A stretch of DNA of 64,000 nt, taken from Klebsormidium nitens (Eukaryota; Streptophyta; Klebsormidiophyceae; Klebsormidiales; Klebsormidiaceae). The DNA lies in the NCBI GenBank assembly GCA_000708835.1, contig DF237250.1:34906-98905 (forward strand), written 5' to 3'. A program made the translations under genes and the position numbers. This document shows, piece after piece, positions 50,729 through 60,700 of this stretch; position 1 is the first letter of the stretch, and every line of letters begins with the position of its first letter. The notes under the pieces were generated by a model that saw only the letters and a list, made by a program, of their open reading frames with translations, had not been told where the DNA came from and made no database searches.

Positions 50729-51389
50729 GGGCCATCCCGAGTACTTTTCAACCCCCCGCCAATATGCATGTTTCGAAGTCTGGGCCTAAATTGACTCAAT
50801 ACATGTATATTATACTTAATCCGGCCTGTTGCCGAGTGGCTGCTGCGCTTGAAAAGACTATGTAACCTATCAGGTTACCATGCATCATCGAGAACGATTA
50901 CATGGTTGACAGTGTGAGGTCAGACCTGCTCAATGTGCAGCAATCTTGCGTGCATTTCATGTGGAGAATTCTTGTGTATGCAAACCTAACAGCATACGAT
51001 GAAGAGTTTGGTTCGAAGCCGAGTGTTCCGCAATATGCACATGCAAAGGCTGATAGAAATAGTGGAACAATGTGTGATGCAAGGAAAGCCTTATGTGGAT
51101 GATGGAGAACAGACAAGCAGCCGAGCCAGAACCAAGCCGTGCCGGACGTCTCGTGATTACTTTTGGCAAAGAAAGTTGCCTTCTTCGTCCTCTGGCTCAT
51201 CAAGTCTGCATGCCTTGCTTCTGACGGGCACATGCTGGCCACGGCCAAGTCCGCCTCTATGACGCTACACCTTGAACATGACTGGAAGGACTCTGACTGC
51301 AGCTCCAAATCTAGCTGAATTCTTTGAGAAGATTGAGAAACCGTGAAAGCTGAGCAGCCCAACGCCCCACTTGCGGACTGTAGGGCTAA
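50729..51389. other. Interval between copy A and the orphan minus-strand gene
   Basis: A minus-strand frame of 154 codons spans 50898-51362, but it has no recognisable motif, so I do not call it. It may be 3' UTR of the neighbouring gene. Confidence 0.35.
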
Positions 51390-52841
51390 CTAGTGAGACC
51401 CAATGTTTCCAGCGACGTTCATAACCCAGATCAAGGCGTCTGGAGCATCTGGGTCGGCAGAATCTCCCATTGCCCCGCCAACCGCTGCTGGAAGGCGGAA
51501 CAACGAGCGCAAAGACCACACGGCCGCGTTGGCCTCACCCCTATTGGCGAACCCCGTCAAAATGACACTCGACGCAGCACCGTTAGCATTGGTCAGGAAG
51601 ACGGGCTGCTGCCCGTTCAGGAGCGCAGGCTGCGTGCTCACGGCTGCCAGAATTTGCGCGCGGGTGGGCCCCTCGCAGACAACCAGCGGCGGGTCGAGGC
51701 ACTTGTTGACGGCTGGCCAGTTGAGCAGAAAGCTGGAGAAAGAATGAAGGAGCATGAGGGATTGTGGCAACATAAAGTGAGTGACAGTGCTTGACGCACA
51801 GGAGCGCCCTGCCATGACCTGTCACTTCCATTTTCTCCTTCGTTACCTCCTGTGGTGAGATGGAGACAGACATGGATGCATCTGTGAATGCACAAACATA
51901 ATGCCAACAGAGGTCCTGCTTTGACATGCGCGGATTAGCTGCTTCTCAGATTAGTGTAGGTCCCAATCAGCGCATACAAGAGAGTGTAATGCAGAAAACA
52001 GACTAGACGCGGTCAGCTTGCACTAACTTTCAATGGCTGCTCAGCTCGTTGGGATCTGCATTCCTTTTGCGTGAAAACCGCCCTGGGCAGCGCAATGCTA
52101 AGAATACTGGGTCGGCAACTGAACAATGGAAACCTCTTCTAAGCAGAGAGTGGTTGAAGTATCTGGCGGCAGCAAAGTAAAGATGTTGACATTGCGTACC
52201 GGTTTTGGTCCTTACCTATCGAACGCCTCGCTGAATGTGGTGTACTGCGCCAGAGCCTGCCTGGATGCCCCTATCAGATCTGCATGTGGAGTCCGGCTGA
52301 GGAGATTTAGGAGGGGAAGAAGCTCTGATGGCCGGGGAGGAGGCATAGCCTTCTTCCTTGGTCTCTCGCGTGCATGCTGCCAATCAATGAGGGGCTGGCC
52401 CGCCTTGAGAAGCTTGTCAGCAGGGCAGAAAAGGTGCGTGAAGTCCATGCCTTTGCATGGGTTCTCAAGTGGGACGGTGATGCGCTGCAGCATGCGGAAC
52501 ATTGCGACCTGCTCTTCAATGGCCAGCCTCCCCTCTGCTGCGGCCTTCAGAACATACTCCACCTTCTTGTCATTGATCATGTCTTCTGTCGACTCCACTG
52601 CCAAGCAGGCGTCCTCCACGCTCATCTCCAGACTTTCGACCACCTCTTCCAAAGTAACTCCCGGGGGCAGGAATCTTCGGAGATTGTCCGCGATCAGCGC
52701 CAGGCTCAGGATGTCCTCCTTTGACTCTGCCACCAGTTTGCTGAGCGCCCTTACGTGGAAGCGTCTTAGGCTGGGCAAGCACTCTGCCCTCCTCACGCGC
52801 TCTGCTCGCTCAGGCGAGACTTCCATGGCCTGTGTGTCCAT
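51390..52841 (-). CDS. Unrecognised two-exon protein between the element copies
   Basis: Two minus-strand exons join in phase to 322 aa: 52841-52216 and 51732-51390 (stop TAG). The donor (GATAG/GTAAGG) and acceptor (TTCTCCAG) are both good. The first exon is mostly charged and helical (ECLPSLRRFHVRALSKLVAE, VTLEEVVESLEMSVEDACLA, AIEEQVAMFRMLQRITVPLE) with a Pro/Arg stretch (RERPRKKAMPPPRPSE). The second is more mixed (FLLNWPAVNKCLDPPLVVCE, ALIWVMNVAGNIGSH). I see no signal peptide, membrane span or known catalytic motif. The GC-rich open exons and matched phase support a real gene, but I do not recognise the family. An upstream exon is possible, since GCGCCAG before the start could act as an acceptor. 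Whether it is host or element cargo is open. Confidence 0.6.
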
Positions 52842-53235
52842 TGCGTCTTCTGGCGCTAGCACGTAGGGCGCTTGCAGTTCTCAGCTTTGAGCAACAATCG
52901 CTGGTCCCAGGTACGGCGTTCCGCCCCCACCCCGTTTGGCTCTTGAGCCATTCTGCAGGGCGCGCAGGCCAGTTGGCGCGACCTTACTAAGTTACCAGGC
53001 GGATCATTCGCCGAAGTTCCAAGATGGTCAGAATGATTTCGCAGCCGTCCGATCTGCACTTTACAACTTCAGTCTGCAAAGCTTAGGCCCGGCAAGTTAG
53101 ATAATATAAGGACGAGGTTACAGCTCTGGTTTGAATCAAACCCCCTCACAACCGTAGGATAACAACAAATATGAGACGTCCAATTGTTGACGTTGCCGAT
53201 CCGACGGTATCGAAATGGTTTTGCTCTGTCCCCCA
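52842..53235. other. Interval left of copy B with a 16-mer shared with the edge of copy A
   Basis: It contains CAGTTGGCGCGACCTT at 52970-52985. In copy A the same 16-mer touches the start of the homologous region (46065-46080); here about 250 bp lie in between. The rest shows nothing recognisable. Confidence 0.4.
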
Positions 53236-53702
53236 GCCATTCCAAAGCCTGGCGGTCCGCCTCACCACTTCCTGCATAGCCTATGCACTATAAGGCCACG
53301 GCAGCCGTTACCATTTTCCCCTCAGCCATTCCCGCTCACTTGGAGTTGGGCTGCATTTGAGCTACCCACGCTAGTTGCCAGCGGTCTCATTCTAGCTGCC
53401 CATCTCGCTATCTTTCTCGCTCATGAATCAGGGACACTGCTGCATATCACCAGTGCGTTCTCCAAAAGGCGTTTCTGTTTTAGAAAGCTGATTGCAATGC
53501 CGCCTTCTCTCCTGACTTGTCTCCTGTAGCTTGCTTCTCAGGAGGTCCATAGCTGACTCGAAATTTCAGGTCAGCCAGGTTGCTAAGTAGTCAGAGGTGG
53601 CGCTGGCGTGATCTGGCACTTTGCGGCAGGTTTGGACCCTGCCTGGAACTTCACAGACATTCTAGAAGGAGGAAGAAAGTTCTTGCTGAGTCAGCATTTT
53701 GT

Positions 53703-53873
53703 TGACTCGGCACAGCTGGCGCCGGCACCCAATGGCGCTCACCGGCACCATTGGGCACCTTACTCAGCTTGCCAGATTGCTGACTCAGCTTGCCAGATGG
53801 CCGACTCAGCACAGCTGGCGCGGGCACCCAATGGCGCTCACTGGCACCATTGGGCACCTGATTCAGCTTGCCT
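53703..53873. repeat. Direct duplication of a 73-bp unit, about 99 bp apart
   Basis: Units at 53703-53775 and 53802-53873 begin gactcggcacagctggcgc and end gggcacct.a.tcagcttgcc. Each contains acccaatggcgc and caccattgggc, complementary segments that could pair. Copy A has one unit near 46580-46640. Confidence 0.75.
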
Positions 53874-54119
53874 TGGTGGCTTGCCATGGTCTTCAACTTC
53901 ATTTCTCAGAACTACAGAAAGTCCAATCCTGGAGGGAGCTCTTGAGCGAGCTCAGAAGCTGGCAAACTGTCTTCAGCGCTTGGTGCACGCACGCGCGCGG
54001 ACATGCTCAGGTAAGAGCGACTTTCTTCATCTCTTCTGACTTCCTGAGGACCTGTGTTTTGTGCTTTGCAGTGGATGCTTCCAGTTCTTTGTAATCTTAC
54101 ACAGAGAGGGGCGCTGGGT

Positions 54120-54410
54120 TGATCTCCAAAGTTGGAGACAGCTTCTGCTTGCTTTTGTGAGGGGGCTGCCCTCTGCATCACCAGGGCTGTTCTTGAGAAT
54201 CAGGGGCAGCCCCGGCTTTCTTCAATTGAGGGGAGAGGGCTGCCCTCTTGTAGCGCCAGGCTGCCCTCAAAAGCCGGGCGCAATGCTTGCTTCTGTTGGA
54301 TTGGGGAGGGGGCTTGCCCCTTATCAGCGCCAGGGCTGCCCTTTAGAGCCAGAGGTCTTAGCCCCTGATTTTCCTAAGTGGGGGCTGCCCCCGCAGCGGT
54401 TGCCTGTTAG
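54120..54410. repeat. Tandem ggggcagcccc repeat, about four units, copy B
   Basis: Homologous to the array at 46890-47100, with units of about 70 bp holding ggggcagcccc, gggctgccctc and cgccagggctgccct. The unit number differs between copies, so the array expands or contracts. Confidence 0.7.
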
Positions 54411-54720
54411 CAATCTATAAATCTGTTGGCAACTAACTTCAATGATACATCCCACATGCATTCATGGGCATATATGTTTGGTGCAGGCTGATTGCGTGGC
54501 AACAGTAGAGCGTGTGGACAAACGCGCCGCGCTCCAGGTTTGGAGGTAAGCTCTTGCGCTCAGGTTTGTCTGGTCCTGCAGCTACTCCCCTTGCATGCTC
54601 GCAGGCCCGTGCTCCCAAATTGGGACTTCTTTAGCCGTTGCCTACATCCAAGTCTCACCTGAGCTCAATCGCTCATCATTTCGTTCCGGAACTCTGAGAA
54701 CACTCTTGTTCTTGCAGCAG

Positions 54721-57700
54721 ATGGCGCGAACGGCTGTCACACCTCACCAACACGAACCAGCGGCGTCAGTCATTGCTGGCGAGGAAGGCACCCCCACCGC
54801 TGATTCTCCACCGCCCAGCGTGGTGGGTGCATATCCTATTGCTCAGGCTTTACTGTCTGAAAGAAGGCCTTACCAATCTTGAGCAACGAAGTGGTGCGGA
54901 CGTACATGCATGGAGCAGATAATTTGCAGTGGTTAGAGAATTCTGTGTATAGACCAGAGGTGCAGATTGTCGGGCCCATGGTCGGGCACTCCTGTTGTAC
55001 GGCGCGGGGTCTGACAATTTGCATCGATCAGAGACCTCTGTGTACAGATGAGAGGTGCATATTGTCAACCCATTCGGCACTTTCCTGAGAGCTAGTGGAT
55101 ATCCATGCAAGTAGACTGTGCTTCCAAAGTGGGGCTCTCTCAACCGTCGCCCACTCTCGTCCTCTCATCATTGTGCAGCAGACGGCAAGGGCAGAGACGT
55201 CCGTCGCAGCACAACGGAACGAACCAGCGGCGTCGTTCAGTGCTGGCAAGAACACCCCCGCCACTGACCCGCCCCCTTCCAGTGTGGTGAGCTCACGTGT
55301 CCGATGGCCTTGGCTCTGCTGTGTCATGTCAGAGAAGGGCATACTGATAGCGCGGAAGTGGTATGGTTGTAGCTGGGCAGTCACTGGCTTGCTTGGGGGT
55401 CTGTCAATCTGCATCGGTTGGAGACTCCTGTGAATAGACTGGAGGTGCAAATTGTCGGGCCCATGCCGGACACTTCCTTGTACTCGAGGGTCCGGGGTGT
55501 CAATCTGCATCAGTCAGAGACTCCTTGTGTCTAGACTGGAGGCGCAACTTGTCACCCCCGCGTGCCGCGCGCTTCCTTCAGATCCAGTGTAATTCATGGA
55601 GCAGGGGGTCTGACAATCTGCGTCGATTAGAGACTTCAATGTATAGTCAAGAGTTGCAGATTGTCAGGCCCCATGACAGACGCTCCTTTGCTTCTTGTAA
55701 GAGATGGGGACCGACGAGATGACAATATGCATCGGTGGAGAACTTGAATGTATAGACAGTTGGTGCAGATTGTCAAGCCCAACAGCTCCGGTCTGTGCTT
55801 GAATAGAAGTCACTGTATAGAACTTGAGGTCCAGGTGACAGCTTCCATCAAGAACTTTCTGGATCAGGGCTGTGATAGGGCCACACAGGTTCTGAAAAGT
55901 CGACCGTACGCGTCACGAAGCATGCTCTTCCCGCCTCTCCAGAACACATGGCCATATGCAGTGCGCATATTCGAAAGACCCTTACCCACAGCGAAAGACG
56001 CCCTTTAACGATACTGCGTGCTGTTCTTTGACATCTTGAGCGGCTGGATTTGAGTCGATATCCAACATACTCTGTGCCATTTCTATTCGCAGGCAAGAGA
56101 CGGCCCTGAGGCTGAACGAGATGCCAGCACGAGCCAATTGCAGGGGTCCGCTTCGAGTGTGGGCACGAAGAGGCCCGCTGTGCAGATGCCAGCACAAGGA
56201 GGAGGTCCGGAGAGGAAGACCGTGACTCGAAGGAGACTTGTGAAGCTCTTAGAAGTCGCCAGTGGAGACCCAATGGGCTCTACCGCAACTCCTAGTGATG
56301 GCAGAGAGTAAGTTTCACATGCCACACGCTGTGTCGTGAGTTCACATGCCTGTCTAGGAGGATCTTTAGAAAGAAGTTTTGCCCTTCATGATGAGATGTT
56401 TCCAGTGTAGTCAAGCACGTTTCCATGGAGACGAATTCATCCAGATCGTAAGGCATTTCAAATCCGGACCTTCTGCTCGATCCAGGGAGGCGGAGATCCC
56501 GGGAGGCGAAGGAGAATCATCCATGGCCACGGACGATTTGCAGAGGGCCGGGCAGAGCAAGGTGGCCCTAGGGGACCGTCGGCCCGCGCAGAAGAAGCAA
56601 CGGTAAGCTCGTCGGTTCAGCTTATCATTGCTGTTCTCCCTTTAAGGCCAGGTGACCCGCACTGATGGTGCTTCTTGAGGGGTGCTGAGGGCTTCAGAGC
56701 AGCCCTTAGTCTGATAGGTGCTGATAGCAAGAGCAACCCTTAGTCCGAGTGGGGTCCATCAGACTGTCCCACCTCAGCAATTTTCATAAGCGGCAAGGAA
56801 TCGAGCCGTCAATCACTGGTGCTGCGGGTACTCCCCGTGCTGAACCCGACCTCTTTCTTTGGTATTCCAGCAAACGGGCAAGACCGGCCCCTCTCCCACT
56901 GGACGAGGCTGCTCGTGCGGCCGCTCGAGCAGCTGTCGAAGCTCACCGCCAAGCCCTGGAGGCGTTGAGGTACCCCACGACGCAGCGCGATGGGCAGGCC
57001 GTACACCAGACCGAGCTCGGTGATTTTGGAGGCCCGCTTGATGCAGCCCCCGTGGTGAGTTGTCCGCAACAAGCTCCTACAAGTCCGACCATTGCCTGCG
57101 TGGGGCGCATCCCAAAGCTAGCCTGATTGATCAGCTCAACGGCGCTTGTAGGTCATGGCGTGGGGTTGACAATATGCACCGTTTTGAGAGTCTTGTTGTA
57201 TAGCATGTTAGTGCAAATTGCCAGAACCATCCCGGGTGCTTTCCTGTCGGACCAAAGTAATGTTGCGGGTCATGGCATAGAGTCGACAATATGCACGGTT
57301 TGTGAACTCTGTTGTATAGCAAGGCAGTGCAGATTGTCAGGCACCATGCCGGGTGCTTTCCATAGGATCCAAGTGATGTTGTACGTCATGGCTTCGAGCT
57401 GACAATATGCACGGTTCTAAGAGACTCTGTATAGCATAGGTGGTGCAGATTGACGCATTCAGCCCCGGGGGTGCTTTCCGTTGGACTCAAGTAATGATGT
57501 AGGTCATGGCGCAGAGCTGACAAGCCCGGTGCATTTCTTGGTGCAGACGCTCGTGACCGACGCTCCCATCACCAACGTTGGAGCCCTGGTCGACCGCGTT
57601 CAAGCTACGCGAGATGCTGAGAAGGCGGCCGCGCGCGAGGAGCGGTTGAAGCGCTACAAACGGACGCGACCCCTCGGTGTGCCACCCCAGGCGGCGGAGT

Positions 57701-60700
57701 CCCTGCCCCGCAGCATCGAGGACCCGGGCCTTCTCACCCCCGACGCCCCCCCTTCTCGAAACACATCCCCTGCCCTGAGCCGTGAGCAGCCCCCCTCAGC
57801 GCCCCCCCTGGAGTTCCTCGGTGCGGAAGAGGAGCAGTTGCCAGCTGCGCCCGCTGTGCCCGCTGCGCCTCCGGTCGATCAGCCCCCCTCTCCCCCCTTC
57901 GTTGAGGAGGTTGTTACAGCACCGAAAGATCAGCCCCCGGAGCCCCTGGTCACAGTTCTGCCCCAAATCGGAGAGGCACTGCCCGAGGTCGTCCCCGGTC
58001 AGCCCCCCACCGTCGCCCCTCCCACCCAACAACAAGCGCCAGACCCGCCGCACCAGCTCCCTGCAGCGGACGCAAGCCAGCCCTCTGCCGCTGAGCAGGA
58101 GCGGGAGCAGCCGACCGGGCAGTCGCCCTCCGCACTCGGGCCCCCGGAGCCGCTCGTAGCGGCCTCTGAAGAACCCTCCCCGGTGGTCGAAGCTGCGGCA
58201 GCAGAACAGGGGCCTGGCTGGTGCAAGAAACTCCAGGCCGCGCTTCGGCAGCAACGGGCGGCCGGGCATGCGGTTCTCGTGGCGGAGGACGTGAACGACG
58301 TTGGGGCGAAGCGCTGGGGCAGCTTTCAGGATGCTGCGGCCTTGGTGGCGCATCGGAGGTCCCTCGGGCCGTACGCGCACCTGTACGAGGTCATCCAGGA
58401 CGATGCGTGCTGGCGCATCTACTTCGACCTGGACTTCTCGGCCCCCGCTGAGGACCCCGGCGATTTCGAGCGGAGGCTGCAGGCCTTCCACTCGGTCAGA
58501 GACCGGTTCCTGACCTCGGTGTTGAACTTGCTCGAACACGCGCTCCGCTTCCAGGCGTGCGAGGCGCACGGTGAAGCGCGCCCCCCCAAGCAGGGCTTCA
58601 AGTACAGCGTGCACGAGGTGCTCACGGACTTTTACCTGAGGGGGCTGGATGCCAGGAGGGCGTTCGGGAGGGCCTTCGGGAGCTTCTTGGAGAAACCCCC
58701 GAACGACCTGAAGTCAAGCGTCGAGCTGCTGCGGAAGGACGGCGGGTCCGCTTACATGTGGGACGGGGGTGTCTACGGGCGGCACCGCTGTTTTCGGCTG
58801 CTGGGGTCTTCCAAGTTCGAGGACCGTTTCCGTCCCCTAGTTCCATCCGAGGGCAGCTCCGAGGCGATTGCGGACCACATGGTCTGTCTCTACTCGGAGG
58901 CAGAGCTGGCCGGTTCCATCGAGATCAGTGCTGACCTCTTGGGGGAGTGGGCGACCGCGAAGCCGGCCCCCCCCACCCCTCCCCGTGTGGGGGCCTTCCG
59001 TTCGCAAGCGCTCACTTTCGACGAGGCGAGCACCTCACGGGGGCCTGGCGGGGACCTCTCCGAGCATGAGCGGGCCGTCCTCCTCGCCTGCTACCAGGAG
59101 GACCACGCAGGGGCCGAGATCACCCGGCTGGTGCAGGAGCGGCCGGGGGACTTCTTCGTCCACTTCCAAGCGCCGGATCCCATGTGCTGCATCGCAGGAA
59201 GGCGTCACACGTCACCCGGCAACCAGAACCCGTACCTGATCTACAAGCGGGACGAGCCGCGCATCGCACGCTACCAGTGCTTTGCCAACAGCTGCAGGTG
59301 AGGTGCCCATGTAGTGAACCTTGAGCATTGCTTTGCATTCGCTAGACGCTGACAATCTGCAACGGTTGGAAAGCTTCAGTGTATAGACAGGGGGTGCGAA
59401 TTGTCAGGGCCCACGCGCCGCGCTCCTTGAGTCTCACTTTGGACTCTGACAATCTGCATCGGTTGGAAAGCTTCGGTGTATAGACCGGGGGTGCAGATTG
59501 TCAGGGCCCACGCGCCGCGCTCCTTGAGCCTCACTTTGGACTCTGACAATCTGCATCGGTTGGAAAGCTTCAGTGTATAGACCGGGGGTGCAGATTGTCA
59601 GACTCATGCCGCTCATGTCAGGCCTGATGAAATTGCGCGGTCTGGCCCACTTGGCTGAGACAATGAGGCTTGTTTCGAGTCCACTTGTGGGCCGTAATCA
59701 GGGGACGGGGCCAGATTGTGTTCAATGCAATCATTGAGGGCGATGCGGCGGTTAGTCTCTCCCATAGAGGAGAGTGGCAGCATCTTTTTTGCACCCCACT
59801 GGATTGGTATCATGGTAAGAGCGCCTCCCAATCCATCTTTTGCAGGGGCGAGTGCCGGGTGCTGCCTCTTGATGTTCTCAGCACGCTGGGTTGGACGGAG
59901 GACTACGTGGACGATTCCGGAATGCGACCCTACCCCGTGTTCCGGCTCCAGCACGTGGGCAAACGAACCATCTTGGCTCGTGCCAAGAAAGGGGTCGGGA
60001 AGTCGAAGGAGTTGAAGGCTTGGGAGGTGGCCATGATTAAAAAGAATCCCGGGCTTTCCTTGTGCTCAATCGGAGCCAACATCTCGCTCTCCCAGAAGTA
60101 TCGCCAGGATTTGGTCGACGCAGGCGTGAAGGACGTCGTGTTCTATCAGGAAGCGCCTCCGGGTCCAATTAACGCCCCCCGTGTCGTCTGCTGCATCAAC
60201 TCCATCCACCGCGTGCAATTCAAGATGGACGTTCTGATAATAGACGAGATGGACATGGTTCTTGCCAATCTCAACTCCGAGGTCATGACCCAACGGGGCA
60301 GGGTGCTATCATGCCTGGAGGCACTTGTGGCGGGAGCAAGGGTCGTCATCGGCCTAGACGCCAATATCGACTCTGCACGCGTCTTGGAGTACCTCTTCAT
60401 GGCGCGGCCGGACGCAGACTTGCACGCCATTCGCAACCGGGGCTTGTACCCAGCTTCGAGGCATGCCACCATCCGGGTCTTCCCGGTGGGAAGTGGTCTT
60501 CGCGAGTGCATCGGCACCGCGGTGCGGGACGTGCTGGACCGTGTCGCTCGAGGCACAAAGGTCGTGGTGAGTTCTTCTATCTCCAGGCATGTGGACATTC
60601 TCAAGCATTGAAAAGGCAGGCTGATCTAGCTAGCTGAGCCGCCTGGGTTCGGTCTGCTTCCAGCTTCGTTGCCGACTTTGATGAAATGTGTGCAGTATTC

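Larger units (their letters stand above)
46082..50770 (+). mobile_element. Element copy A, internally deleted primase-helicase element
   Basis: 46082 to about 47100 matches 53236 to about 54410 of copy B: shared gcatagcctatg, agaggtggcgctggc, tggcactttgcggcag, cacagctggcgccggca, and the tandem ggggcagcccc repeats. Near 47.1-47.6 kb the match jumps to the intron before the helicase C-terminal exon of copy B, so the primase and helicase N-terminal exons are missing. The rest (47612-49930) is the helicase C-terminal part as a pseudogene. Palindromic repeats follow at 50154-50728. Outer limits are approximate, and I could not find a target-site duplication. Confidence 0.65.

Noticed and set aside
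57796-58614. 272-codon minus-strand frame over the primase exon
   Set aside because: Shadow of a GC-rich exon; the plus strand carries the three primase motifs.
57167-59600. CRISPR array
   Set aside because: Repeats are palindromic and spaced, but the genome is eukaryotic with introns, spacers are similar to each other, and no cas genes are present.
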